DNA of 64,000 nt from the NCBI GenBank assembly GCA_031763025.1, contig JASSKH010000022.1:2293232-2357231 (forward strand). Direction: 5' to 3'. A program made the translations under genes and the position numbers. Source of the stretch: Macrocystis pyrifera. Its lineage: Eukaryota > Sar > Phaeophyceae > Laminariales > Laminariaceae. The first letter of the stretch is position 1. Each line of letters opens with the position of its first letter. Under the pieces are notes generated by a model. That model worked only from the letters and a program-made list of their open reading frames with translations, did no database searches and was not told where the DNA came from. Shown here one piece after another: positions 46,806 through 57,765 of the stretch.

Positions 46806-47135
46806 ATGTTAAGGTCTTAGTCCGTTGGGCTAAAGGTAAAAGGTTAACCAATCGCCTACCCAATCTAAGCCTCGTGACACTCTCCCCTCCTGGAACGGAC
46901 CGGATAAACGGGTCGACGCGTGACACCAACACGCGGTTCCAATTTCTGGGGATCCAGAAGTATTTTTTCAGATTCTTGACATGAGGAAATTCACTTAAAA
47001 TTCATGGTGGACGTGAGATTCGAACTCACGACCAACTACCCATGTTCTGCCGTCGTCGCCATTTGTTAGGGTTTTACTCCGTTGGGCTAAGGGTAAAAGG
47101 TTAACCAATGGCCTACCCTATCTAAGCCTCATAAC
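46806..47135 (-). mobile_element. SINE-D copy 1, tRNA-like with duplicated A-box region
   Basis: The minus strand has an A-box-like TTAGCCCAACGGAG at 47090 and a T-arm with B-box (GTGAG TTCGAAT CTCAC) at 47010-47030, ending TCCACCA, as if from a mature tRNA with CCA added. The A-box region recurs 257 bp away (~46830), so the element is partly dimeric. A shared block (GGAACCGCGTGTTGG) lies between. Confidence 0.75.
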
Positions 47136-47357
47136 AAAGAACACCTGGAGCAGTGTTGATAGGCTGAGGGTTACACGCGTCTGTTTTTTTTTTTTTCTCT
47201 TTCTCAACGACACTTATTGTGGAGACGAGCAGCACGTATGTACGTACATATCACACCGTCCCTCAAGAAAAAGGAGCCCCAGGTGAAACCTGGGCGCTGC
47301 TACGACCCCTATTTTGCCGTTGCGCACGGCGGTAGCTAGCTACACCTGTTGTTGTTC

Positions 47358-47466
47358 TATTACGGGGGACCATAGTAAATAGGACCTACGGTACACACAA
47401 AAACCCATGTATTTCCCTATTTTTACTCACAATATTTGGTCCTATTTACTATGGCCCCCCGAAATA
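47358..47466 (-). mobile_element. MITE-A copy 27
   Basis: Complete; TA both sides. Confidence 0.9.
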
Positions 47467-47577
47467 GAAGGACCATCAGCTCCTTTAGGGGTGGCGGCTT
47501 TTAATTTATGGGCTCAATCACTGAGAAGCCCAACATCTTACAAAACCCGGCCAATATTTCTTTGCGCTATTACGGGG

Positions 47578-47664
47578 GACCATAGTAAATAGGACCAAAA
47601 ATTGTTAGTAAAACTAGGTAAATATATAGGTTTTTATGTATACCATAGGTCCTATTAACTATGG
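47578..47664 (+). mobile_element. MITE-A copy 28, 3'-truncated
   Basis: Lost after ACTATGG. Confidence 0.8.
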
Positions 47665-48025
47665 ATATACTATTGAAAGCCCCGCTATACCAACCGGCAG
47701 TAGCTGCTCACCTGAGGAGCTCAACCTGTCGCCAAGTATTGCCTCACAGAAGGCAAAATAAATAAAGTGATACCCCTACAGATACCGTGGGATGAGTCAC
47801 AAGGTGGGAAAAGAAGTACCTGGTGGTGGTGCTCGATGTGGAATTTGTAAAAGATGTAGGCGGGGGGGGGGGCAGGGGGTCTTTGAGGAGAAGGAAAGGA
47901 CAAAAACAAAACATGCAATGAAGGAATACCACCCCCGCGCTCGATGCCTGGCGGCACGCAGCAGCTCAAATTTCTTAAAAAAAAAACAAGCAAACGTGCC
48001 GGTTTAGCCTTCTTGTTCATACCCC
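47665..48025. other. Intergenic, nothing recognised
   Basis: No gene or shared repeat. Confidence 0.4.
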
Positions 48026-48320
48026 ACCCACGAGGCCGTTACATGGTAAAAGCCCATTGCTGTCTCTGGAAGTGGCCACACCAGAAATTAAGTCAATTCA
48101 TTGAAGCTGTCATCCATACGCAAGAAAATCCGCCTCAAGAGCGGTTCTTAGTAGGATGCAGCTCACCCTTCATGCGACTCGCCGCGCTTGGTGCAAGCAA
48201 TGTCTGCCTGCCTGGTCGGCGAAAACCCGACGTGCCCCGTCCCGGCATTGTAGGGATGCGAGGTTCTATGGTCATACGACTACGGCCATGCATGATCATG
48301 AGTACCCCCCCCCCCCCCCC
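48026..48320 (+). mobile_element. PC repeat, 5'-truncated
   Basis: Starts CACGAGGCCGTTACATGG, lacks the GGACACCTCACGGC block, and ends ATCATGAGTAC plus 15 C. Confidence 0.82.
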
Positions 48321-48385
48321 GTGGGGTGATTTAGTACCTACGCCCTGCCTGGTATAGCATGTATGTGTGTTCGTTGTCCTTCACT

Positions 48386-48468
48386 CAAGCCTTCTACAGT
48401 TAGACTGGAGTCCGTTTTTGGGGACAAAATGTGTATAATTTCCCCAAAACGGGAGTGCAGCTCTAAGC
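48386..48468. mobile_element. MITE-P copy 3, degenerate
   Basis: Inner pair GTCCGTTTTTGGGGACAAA and its complement are clear; the terminal CCC/GGG and TTAA are lost. Confidence 0.6.
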
Positions 48469-48487
48469 GCGCGTCTGCGGGAGGGTA

Positions 48488-49911
48488 GTGGGGGGCGGGA
48501 CTCATTTGTTGCTTGCCTTAGTCATGCATTCGACCATTGACCACGCATTCCTTTCGAGACGGAGCACCGTTTCCTACTCCTATTTGGAGACACCTGCAAC
48601 AGTCGGCGCTCATTGCGTTGTTTCCATGTATGACATAGAATCGTTTCGCTCATCTTATGCCCTCCCTGTTTCGCTGCCTATCGCCACCTTCTATCTCCTA
48701 GGATAGCGATCGATCGTTTTCCTCGCTGCTACCTGGTTCGCCAGACTCCTCCATGTCACACTCGTCTATTTCCACCCATCTCTTCTATCACATCCCGTTC
48801 CTCCTTGCACATTTCACATTCTCCTACTATTTGAGTTCTGCTCTCTATCGCTTTGCCACACGGGCACATCTGTGCATCTGCTTCCTCCTCCTCCTCCCGG
48901 CTATTGGTGTACGAGCGCCTCTTTCTTCTCTCTGGCAGGTCTATTAATAGGTCCCCTACACGAAATCGCAGTTTCAACTTTTTCGGGGCGTCCATTGGGC
49001 CGTCCGTGCAAATACGGTTTCATTCCTATTTCTTCGCTTAGCCCCCCGTATATCTCTACATGTTTCTCCGATTGCACCTTGTTTCTTAGCGCTAGCCTTT
49101 TCCCTTCTTTCTATCCTGTCTTCTACTTCTGCCTTGTACCTTCCAAACGTCTCTGCGGACATCATCTCTTCTTGGTTTCCCCCTATATCCTTCCATACTT
49201 TCTTTACTACGACATCCCACCATATTCCAGCTCGCCCTTTTGTTACTTTCTCCCATACAGCTCTATCAACTGCGACCGGCAACCTCTTCGTTAGGCATGT
49301 ATCTTACTTTCTATCGCCTTATCAACCTTCTCGTGCCTCTATTTAATTTCAGTGGGTACATTTCCGGTGCTGCTCTTATTTGCTGTGTTACTAGTCTTAC
49401 CTTGAGCATCTCGTAGTTTTTTAGCTGCTGCGATCTGTACTGTTTGCAACTTTTTTTTACGTACTTCCCGTGCCCTTCCCATACTTCTCCTGCGTATTCT
49501 AGCTTTGGTACTATCACATTCATCAGCATCCATCTCTTGGTCCTAGTGTCACAGGGCGAGTCTGTTAGGACCGTATCCATCTTGCCTATACCTGTGCTTT
49601 GCCCTTCTTTCCTATTATTTTTGCTATATGTGTATCCCAAAAACACTATTTTGATATCTCTATGCCAAGGTATGTATACTGGTCTACGATCGGCAACTCA
49701 ACTTCTCCCCACTTCCAACTGAAATTTACCGGGCCCACTTTATCTTCGCTACATACAACCTAGTTCTACTGTGCATTTCTTTGCGTTCGCCGTCCCCGTC
49801 CATTTCCTCGTGTATTCTAGCACCTTCTCTATTTGTTTCTACTATCCTTTCGGATGGTTCTGATATCCCCACGAGGTCATCCGTAAACATCAATCCCGAC
49901 ACCATGCGCGC
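48488..49911 (-). pseudogene. Decayed, 5'-truncated LINE (reverse transcriptase C-terminal half)
   Basis: On the minus strand, open segments in shifting frames give: the RT active-site motif FTDD in GLMFTDDLVGIS (49876-49887); a YADD-downstream/thumb region with MNVIVPKLEYAGEVWEG (~49480-49520) and a MYPLK segment; a Trp-rich linker; a DLPERRKR segment; then a Cys motif CPCG...GECEMC (48806-48866); and the 3' end with GGCAAGCAACAAATGAGT and a short C-rich tail. The order matches non-LTR retrotransposon ORF2. At least three frameshifts, no endonuclease domain and a start inside RT make it dead. The 5' break abuts the C-run of a PC repeat on the same strand. Confidence 0.85.
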
Positions 49912-50160
49912 GGGGGGGTACTCAATAGCATGCATGGCCGTAGTGACCCTCGCATCCCTAAAATGCCGGGACGGAGCACGTCGGGTTTTCACCGACCGGG
50001 CAGACGTTGCTTGCACCAAGCGCGAAGCGCCGTGAGGTGTTCGGCGAGTCGCATGAAGGGTGAACTGCATCCTACTACCAACCGCTTCAGAGGCGGACTT
50101 TCTTGCATATGGATGACAGCATCAATGAATTGATCTAATTTCTGGTGTGCCCACTTTCCG
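49911..50160 (-). mobile_element. PC repeat, truncated
   Basis: Same strand as the LINE it abuts. C tail only seven long here. Contains the GGCGCTTCGCGC hairpin. Confidence 0.8.
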
Positions 50161-50162
50161 CG

Positions 50163-50223
50163 CGGGGGGGGGGGGGGGGTTGATAGACCTGCACACTCAT
50201 GGCGTCGGGAGGGGGGGCAGGAT

Positions 50224-50261
<38 letters not shown>

Positions 50262-50376
50262 CGGGGGGTGTACTATTTTTTCATGCATCGCCGTAATCGT
50301 ATGACCATAGACCCTCGCATCTCTACAATGCCGCGACGGAGCACGTCGGGTTTTCACCGACCGGGCAGATATTGCT
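50163..50376 (-). mobile_element. PC repeat fragment with long G-runs
   Basis: G-runs at 50163-50180 and 50224-50261 (38 G). A PC 3' end covers 50262-50376. Confidence 0.7.
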
Positions 50377-50379
50377 TGG

Positions 50380-50870
50380 CAGGAGGGGTACGAACGTCAT
50401 GCATGGCCATGGTCGAAAATATATGACCGTAGACTCTTCCCTTCCTGGAACGCCTGGGCGGAGCACGTCGGGTTTTGATCGACGCCACGCAGAAATTGTT
50501 GCTTGCACCAAGCGCGAAGCGCCGCGAGGTGTTCGGCGAGTCGCATGAACGGTGAGCTACATCCTACTAAGAACCGCCGCTTGTGAGGCGGACTTTCACA
50601 TGGATGACAACTTCAACGGGTTAATCTATGTTCCGGTGTGGCCATTCCCAGAGACAGCAATGGGGGGGGGGTACTATGTGAATGCCTCGTGGGCGCCTCG
50701 CCATATACACACTAAGCGATACGGCCATCCTCCTTGTGCGGAGTTAAGGTTCTCCAACCCGCACAACTGATCTGTAACTCGTTCGCCAGCTGTGACCGAC
50801 CGCTAAAAAAAAAAAAAAAAAAAAACGGTACCTTTGTCTAGCTCAGGTAGTGAGCGGCGTGTTTTACAGG
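50380..50870 (-). mobile_element. PC repeat, near full length
   Basis: Begins next to GGGGTACGAACGTCATGC and extends to the A-run and TCTAGCTCAGGTAGTGAGCG at 50840-50855. Confidence 0.8.
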
Positions 50871-51099
50871 GGGGGCGGGGGGATGATGGTGGACCTTCCC
50901 CCCTCCTTCCTTCCCCCGCTCATCCACGATGCTCGCTGACGAACATACGCAGCAGCTGGTCGATAGAAAGTATACTTTATTGTTCTGATAAAATTCGGCC
51001 TGCCACAATGAATCTCTCGTGCATGTTCCATTTCGACTTGAATCGAACGTGCATCTAGATAGATAGGCGGGAAAGTTTGGACTGGGCGCCAAAAAACGT

Positions 51100-51185
51100 T
51101 TGAGGCATCTCTAATCTGGAAGGGGCGCGTGGCCAATCAATGATAAAACGACGAAGGCGAGCAACACACGAGTACACTCCCCTGT
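51100..51185 (+). mobile_element. LINE 3' end fragment
   Basis: GGAAGGGGCGCGTGGCCAAT to GGCGAGCAACACACGAGTAC; its C tail is only ACTCCCC. Confidence 0.6.
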
Positions 51186-51207
51186 GAAAACCACACCTCC
51201 CTCGTTC

Positions 51208-51390
51208 CCCAGACAATGAAACGAAGCGGGTAGGTAGGTCAGCGTACAGACGTATACGGTTCTGACGCCCCAAAGATCCCGCCGTTCGTATACAGAGGGG
51301 AGGAGAGTGCTAAAAGGACTACCCTGGGCTGGGTAATAGATCGATATTTTACCCCTATATATAGGTCAGTAGGTAACACCTTCACACACC
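51208..51390 (+). repeat. N repeat, copy 2 (most complete)
   Basis: Extends from CCCCAGACAATGAAACG through CCGCCGTTCGTATACAGAGG, then GGGCTGGGTAATAGATCGA. Confidence 0.65.
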
Positions 51391-51588
51391 CTCTCTCTAC
51401 TCCACCCCGTGTGAGCGGTGAGTCAACGCAGCGGTGAGCGTTGGCCGTTTAGAATCACCGACACCTCCGGAAGATAGCTGTAGCGACACCTTTAAAAAAA
51501 AATAACAACAATCATGGGACATCGTACAAAAGATTTACAGGTGCCGCAGTTTTCCCTGGTGGATGGTGGGTGGATGGTGGATCGGGAG

Positions 51589-51695
51589 GGGGGGGGGGGT
51601 GTACTCGATAGGAGAGATGTACTCGATCTCATGCATGGCCGTAGTCGTATGACCATAGACCCTCGCATCCCTACAATGCCGGGACGGAGCATGGA
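51589..51695 (-). mobile_element. PC repeat fragment
   Basis: Last ~95 bp only; breaks after GGGACGGAGCATG into GGATCGGGAGGGGGGG, which duplicates the flank at 51579. Confidence 0.75.
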
Positions 51696-51934
51696 TCGGG
51701 AGGGGGGGGAGAGAGAGCGTTTTTGTAGCACACAAGATTATTTCTGTTGGCAACAGTCGGGAACGGGTATCTTGTTGGGAAGAAAGGGGCAAGCTGACGG
51801 GCAAACTTGCAACCCTTCCGCCCCCCGCCCCGCCCCCCACCAAGCGGTACTTCAACGTAAAAAACGACCATCCTACCAGTAGTGCATATATATCACCAGG
51901 TTATCAATGTATCCTGGAATACAATACAAGGTAC

Positions 51935-52055
51935 TATTACGGGGGGCTACTAGAGTAAAAAGGACCCTATATTCTTGGGGAAAAAAAAAAAAGGTAAATG
52001 TATAGGTTTTTGTGTGCACCGTAGGTCCTATTAAACTATGGTCCCCCCGTGATAT
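51935..52055 (+). mobile_element. MITE-A copy 29
   Basis: Complete, with an A-run expansion (13 A) in the core. Confidence 0.82.
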
Positions 52056-52152
52056 TAATACTACGAGTATGTACGACCTAAAAAATTAACCGTTCTTGTT
52101 GATAATTGAAAAACAGTGGAATTCCAGTGACGAAAGCAATATACTGAGATCC

Positions 52153-52231
52153 CCCCGCCTCCGACATTGTATACAGGGATGCGAGGGTTTATGACCTTCT
52201 GACTACGGCCATGCATCTTATACATGCGTAG

Positions 52232-52286
<55 letters not shown>
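52153..52286 (+). mobile_element. PC repeat fragment with 55-bp C tail
   Basis: CCTCCGACATTGTATACAGG to CATACATGCGTAG, then C at 52232-52286. Confidence 0.7.
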
Positions 52287-52369
52287 TTCAGGGCAGTCAA
52301 GAAACACAACTATTCTGATGAAACGGAAACTGGCTTTCTTGCGGTGTCTCGTCTCATGGGTGATGGGGG

Positions 52370-52440
52370 GGGTGTGATAACTTGGTTGGGAGGGTGTGAT
52401 AACTTGATGGGAGGGTGTGATAACCTAACTAACTGACTGG
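52370..52440 (+). repeat. Short tandem of GTGTGATAACTTGRTGGGAG
   Basis: Three near-identical ~21-bp units. Confidence 0.75.
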
Positions 52441-52466
52441 CTTCCTTGTGGTGGGGGGAGCGGGGG

Positions 52467-52467
<1 letters not shown>

Positions 52468-52509
<42 letters not shown>

Positions 52510-52670
52510 AGGGGGGCGGTGTACTCATCAAGTCGTGCGTGGCCGTAGTCCGATGACCATAGGCCCTGCTCGCATCCCTACAATGCCGGGGACGGGGCAC
52601 GTCGTGGGGGCGCGGGGGGGGGGGGGGGGGGGGGGGGGGGAGGGGGGGGGGGGGAGGGGGGGGGGGGAAG
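52468..52670 (-). mobile_element. PC repeat fragment between G-runs
   Basis: 40 G at 52468-52507, a diverged PC end (52520-52606), then an interrupted G-run to 52668. Confidence 0.7.
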
Positions 52671-53249
52671 GAGACCTAACACCTGTTCTAATGAAGGTGG
52701 AAAAACTAGTGGTTGTATGCAGGTAGAGTAGGGGGGGTGCCTTGGCGAGGATAGAGGGCCAAACGTTCGCGACCGACGCCCCCCCTCCCCCCCCAGGCGC
52801 TGTCGGGCGATGGCACATAGCTCATCAACCAGCCAAGCATACCAACAATGTGCCGAATTGGACTCTCATGTTATCTATGTCGGGTATGCACCACGTGGTA
52901 CCAAGTCACTTTTTTTACGCTTTTCGCGGAAAAAGTAATGCACATCAATTAAAATCGCGAACAATAACTCAGTAAATAGTAATAACGACATGTCTCCACC
53001 CTGTCTCATGGTCAGTGAAATTTGGTCCACGCACGCCCCAGGCTTTTTTTTGCTTCTCTCGAAAACATACCAGGTACAGCGGTGCCTGGTATAATAAACA
53101 CATATCCTTATTTTATAAAGCTGCTCGGTAGTAGCAGTGATGATAATGGCCTCCAAACAGATTTTATATATATATATATCTGAACAAGAAAGCAGTAATG
53201 CCAGGTATGAAATAAGCACCGGAAAAGTGCCCATTCATGATGACAAGCT
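52671..53249. other. Intergenic, nothing recognised
   Basis: TACCAGGTA at 53068. No gene. Confidence 0.4.
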
Positions 53250-53376
53250 ATTACCGGGGACCATAGTAGGGGGGACCATAGTAAATAGGACCCAATATTG
53301 TCAGTAAAATTAGGGAAATATGTAGGTTTTTGTGTACATCGTAGGTCCTATTTTATTTACTGTGGTCCCCCGCATT
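53250..53376 (+). mobile_element. MITE-A copy 30
   Basis: The left arm is partly duplicated (GGGGACCATAGTAGGGGGGA). Right end CCCCCGCATTA. Confidence 0.8.
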
Positions 53377-54243
53377 AGTAAATAGGACCCAATGTTGTGT
53401 TATCAATAGTAAAAATAGAGAAATACATAGGTTTTTTGTGTGTACCGTAGGTCAAATTTACCAGGGCTTTTCGCGGGTCACGGGGTGTTCAAAATGTCAC
53501 GGGTCGGGTCGGGTCGGGTCAAGAGGTGATGAAAATCTCACGGGTCGGGTCAGGTCATGACCCGCGAGAAACGGGTCACTCGCGGGTCGGGCTAGCGTGA
53601 CCCGCGATTTTTTTTCTGCTGACCCGCGGGTCGGACCCCCGCATCCGGCCCGCGGATCTGACACTCAAAGTACTTCCTGCTCTTTTACCCAAAGGCTTTT
53701 CTCGCACAAATACCCAACAGTGCTCCTTTGGTATCTTGTTCAAACATTAAAACACTGCCAAATCCATGTACGCATGCCCGCATCCACTAATACCCACTAC
53801 AGCCAGGCCACATATCGCTTGTGGGCACAAAAATGACTATTAGAACGATTTTGAAGTGTCGACTCACGGGCCGGATCCGCAGGTCGGACCTGCGGGTCAA
53901 GATAAATAGTCTCGCGGGTCAAAGCGACCTCACCCGCATGAAACCCGTGTCTCACGGGTCAATCCGAAGGTGGCGGGTCGGGTCGGGTCGGGTCAGGAGG
54001 TTTGGAAACCTCGCGGGTCGGGTCGGGTCGGGTCAGGATATTTTCAAATCTCACGGGTCGGGTCGGGTCGGGTCAACGACTTTTTTAATCTCGCGGGTCG
54101 GGTCGGGTCCGGTCGGGTCAAGAGGCTTTAAAAATCTCGCGGGTCGGGTCGGGTCAGCTGACCCGACCCGACCCGACCCGTGAGATTTGACCTGACCCGC
54201 GAAAAAAGCCCTGAAATTTACCATTAATATGGTCCATCGTAAT
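53377..54243 (+). mobile_element. MITE-A copy 31, 5'-truncated and split by hAT
   Basis: Joined directly to copy 30. Core at 53377-53461; the right arm resumes at 54222 (CATTAATATGGTCCATCGTA). Confidence 0.8.
53462..54213. mobile_element. Non-autonomous hAT-type element
   Basis: 752 bp with termini CAGGGCTTTTCGCGGGTCA and the complement of CAGGGCTTTTTTCGCGGGTC. An 8-bp target duplication AAATTTAC lies at 53454-53461 and 54214-54221. CAGGG ends with 8-bp duplications are diagnostic of hAT. The interior is full of subterminal GGGTC/CGCGGGTCGG repeats, with five blocks of the form CTCGCGGGTCGGGTCGGGTC about 55 bp apart on the right side. No transposase is encoded. Confidence 0.92.
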
Positions 54244-54480
54244 ACGTGCAACCTCGAATTTTATTTTTTTTCCCCAAATACGTACTCACCAACTCCTTGA
54301 ATTCTGCCGCCTTACAACAGCAGTTAGTAGAGTTGTCTTCCTCGTATATCGTATATGTACACGGACTGCAGTGCGTCCCGGCTGAGGCCGTGTAAAACCC
54401 GTAGTACCACGCGCAATCGAAGTATCACGCACAGCTTGCGGAGATGAGATTCGACCAAACAACCCTCGATCTCACAGCTA

Positions 54481-54535
<55 letters not shown>

Positions 54536-54949
54536 TTGTTTTTTTTTATTTCGTAATGTACCAGGTACGTAATGTATACCTGGTATATACTTATATATAC
54601 GGCCTGGTAGCAAGTACCACAGGTAGGTAGGTACACGTATCGTTTGGTGCCCCCTCTGGCATGAGCAACTAATAAATATACCAGGTAGGTGTCGTTTATT
54701 TATGCCTCTCGACACACATCGTAACGGACGGTACCACACTAACTACTACGAACTAAGTTAATATCACACGTGTGATAGTATAACACACCCCCTTTTCAAA
54801 TGTTTTCCCTCTTTTTTTCCTCTCCACAACGAGGAGGGGGGTGCAAGCGCCTGCATGTATACACATACATAAACGCCTGTGTGGAAATATCTCGTCGGGA
54901 CCTACTCCAGAATAAGCCGCCTTTTTCGTCGTGTTTTGTTGTGCCCTAT
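54244..54949. other. Intergenic with (CTG)n and clustered TACCTGGTA motifs
   Basis: (CTG)n at 54481-54532 (17 units). TACCWGGTA at 54559, 54577 and 54679. TATCACACGTGTGATA at 54762. No gene. Confidence 0.6.
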
Positions 54950-55038
54950 CCTGTGACCACGGCTTGTCCAGAAGATCGTCGAGGGTAAAAACCTCCTACG
55001 AGTGGGGTGGAAAGTAAAAGTGATGATGAAAAAAAAAA
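54950..55038 (+). mobile_element. SINE-B copy 11, 5'-truncated
   Basis: Last ~80 bp plus the A-tail. Confidence 0.85.
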
Positions 55039-55130
55039 TATATATATATATATATCAAGATATATAGACTCTTTAAAAAAAGCAGTCCCGTTTCGGGGGG
55101 AACAAACCGCTCAAATTGCAAACAAAGTGT

Positions 55131-55340
55131 CTCGGGGGGACCATAGTTAATGGGACCAAATATTGTTAGTAAAAAAAAGGAAATATATAGGTTTTTTGTG
55201 TGTGTATGTGTGTGTATGTTCTTCACATTAAACCGTTCTTCTACTCGTCGACATCCAGCAAGCCCAGTGTCCGTGCTGATTCTTCACCCTAGAAAGATAC
55301 GAGCTCTGTAGGTCCTATTTGCTATGATCCCCCGTAATAG
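55131..55340 (+). mobile_element. MITE-A copy 32, carrying an F fragment
   Basis: Arms and core intact, but between TTTTTTGTGTG and TAGGTCC lie about 105 bp of F repeat. Confidence 0.85.
55200..55306 (-). repeat. F repeat fragment inside MITE-A
   Basis: (GT)n then TTCTTCACATTAAACCG through AAAGATACGAGCTCTG, identical to the 14.5-kb arm as far as I can compare. Confidence 0.85.
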
Positions 55341-55374
55341 TTTGTCCCGAAAACGGGACTTCCGTCCTTAAAAG

Positions 55375-56225
55375 ATCGTGTTTTCGGCTCTGAATTTTTG
55401 CCCCAGATGGTTGTGTTTTCTTGCGTGGTTATATATATGCGTATACAACATACACGGCGGTCAATGGCATGCAAAACCTTTTTTTTACTGCTCTAGGTGT
55501 GCGCAATGTAACACGTTCTTATTTCTTTCTATACCCCCCAACCCGTGAACTAAGCACGATTCAAGTGAGCACGACAGAACACCACCTGGGGCAAGCACTT
55601 GCTGTCCTACAGCATCGACACCCTGCAGCAGGCAGTGAAAGCTATATTCGCGGATGTATGATCTGAACATGCCACGGAGCGTCCACACCTGTACATATAT
55701 CTATATATATAGTTGGCTGACCTCGCACTGCGAACGGTAAATTAACGCATCTAATAACAATATACTTGGTGTGTGTATATGTCACACTGCTGTTGAATAC
55801 TACCTGGTGACATACTGGCAGCCTGGACCTGTGTGGTACTATACTGCTCAGAAGTACCGTACGAACCAACGGCATTCCGCGAAATTTCGATGTTTTGTCT
55901 GGCGGACTAACCGCGGTGCACCTATACAGCAGACAGCAGCAGCAGCACGGTCGATCGCAATGAGGTCGGTGCGTGACGCAAAAGAGAACCCCAATCCTGT
56001 GACCGTGTCCCCAAGCGTATAAACATACCAGCGGGCACCTAACAATACTAACACCAAATGTTACAAGGTACTTAGTACCAGGTATTTACTACTGTAGTAA
56101 TACCTGGTACTAAATTCCCGGTATTTATTGTTAATAGTCACCTGGTATCATTTATAGTTGTTCCCGCTACCACATAGGGCCAGTAGTATCGGCTGCAGCA
56201 AAATGCTGCTGCTGTATACCTGGTA
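55375..56225. other. Intergenic with clustered TACCWGGTA
   Basis: TACCWGGTA at 56076, 56101 and 56217. No supported gene. Confidence 0.4.
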
Positions 56226-56308
56226 TACCACTCTGGCCTGAAATATAGGGACCGTTAGAATATAATTATTCAATCAAAATGATTCTTATATTTTGGGTCA
56301 GATTGGTA
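56226..56308. mobile_element. MITE-L copy
   Basis: Arms TACCACTCTGGCCTGAAATA and the complement of TATTTTGGGTCAGATTGGTA. Confidence 0.65.
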
Positions 56309-56350
56309 ACTATTTCCCCCCTCTCTCCCGTTTTTTTTTTCCCCCATTCC

Positions 56351-56545
<195 letters not shown>

Positions 56546-56620
56546 TGTTCTACTTCACAAGCTGTTTTTGTTTTTCTTCCGCGCTTCCTTTCTCTCTTCC
56601 ACCCTGTAATCAAGCTTATT

Positions 56621-56655
<35 letters not shown>
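56621..56655. repeat. (TCAA)n
   Basis: About nine units. Confidence 0.95.
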
Positions 56656-56656
<1 letters not shown>

Positions 56657-57577
56657 CACGCCATTTAATTGAAAGCTCAAAGCTCAATCGATTAACTTGC
56701 TGTTGTTGCCAGGTTCGAGTAAGTATTGATTGTTGTGACTCAGATCCGGGTCACCCGACATCGTAGCAGGCTCTCTCTTCTTTCTTCCTACCCCACACTA
56801 CGTACGCTTCGTGCCTTCTTGGCATTTTTTTTTCATCGCGAGAAGACGTCGGGGGCCCTTTCTTCCCTCGATGACTCGCGCGTCGACCTGCGCACTCTGC
56901 GGCAAGGTGTATCGAACACGGTCGGTAGGTATGGCATGGCACGCCACGTAAGTAGGACGGTATCAAAGTAGGAGGCACTACTACAACAGCAGTTTCATGT
57001 TGAAAAGACTACAACAGCAGCATCGTATCATGTTGCAAAAAGGACTTTATCCTGGGGCGGGGAAATCGATCGATCTTTTATCCAGGTCCAATCACAATCT
57101 GTGAGCTCGGATCTTCAGGGTAGTGTAGGCTTTTCAGGTACTTCGGTTCCTGTTGGGATCACAGGTACGAGCGAAGACCCAACCTAACCCCTGACTCTAA
57201 CCCTATCCCTAAGCCTAATCCTGACCCAGACCTCAAACCGCAGCCAAAACGGGCCAAAACTGGCCATAAACGCGGCTGATCGCTAACCACGAAATTTCTC
57301 GATTACGGACGACGATTCCGAAGTAAGTGCAGACCGCGCTACGCAATTTTCAAGTATAAAACACCCCTAAAAAGATCCTCTAGCTCACAGATTGCAAAAC
57401 TTCCTCCATTTATCCCTACGCGTAGCTCAGCAGGTGTAATAAGTACCTTCACATTTGGCGTCGTCAAGGACACACACGGGTTCAAAATCTCATTTCCAAA
57501 GTTTCTTTCAAAGAAGAAGAAGCGTTTGCGCGTGCTTCCCTGAACAAACACGTACGTACCATCTCCCTTGTTTTCCC
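56656..57577. other. Intergenic; degenerate CCCTAA-like stretch
   Basis: 57181-57230 holds several imperfect CYTAAYCCY units. An N-repeat fragment is at about 57035-57090. No gene supported. Confidence 0.4.
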
Positions 57578-57765
57578 CAGCAGGTGTTGAAACGAAGCGG
57601 GCATAGGGTCAGCGTACGGCCGTTCGTTGCTGTTGTTGTTGTTGTTGTTGCTTTTGTTTTTATCACATTAACTTATCCCCACAATGCAATGCAGTCCGTG
57701 ATCGCAGGACAGACCGTGTACCGTACCGACGCCCCAAAGATTCCGCCGTTCAGAGGGGAGGGGGA

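Larger units (their letters stand above)
55068..55374. mobile_element. MITE-P copy 4, split by MITE-A
   Basis: Left arm CTTTAAAAAAAGCAGTCCCG and right arm CGGGACTTCCGTCCTTAAAA enclose a MITE-A. Confidence 0.75.

Noticed and set aside
49726..50070. Single protein spanning the PC repeat and the LINE
   Set aside because: The N-terminal half is translated PC repeat; only the part below ~49911 is reverse transcriptase.
57419..57495. tRNA gene candidate (TAGCTCAGCAGG and GGTTCAAAATC)
   Set aside because: The D-stem and acceptor stem do not pair; at best an old tRNA-like relic.
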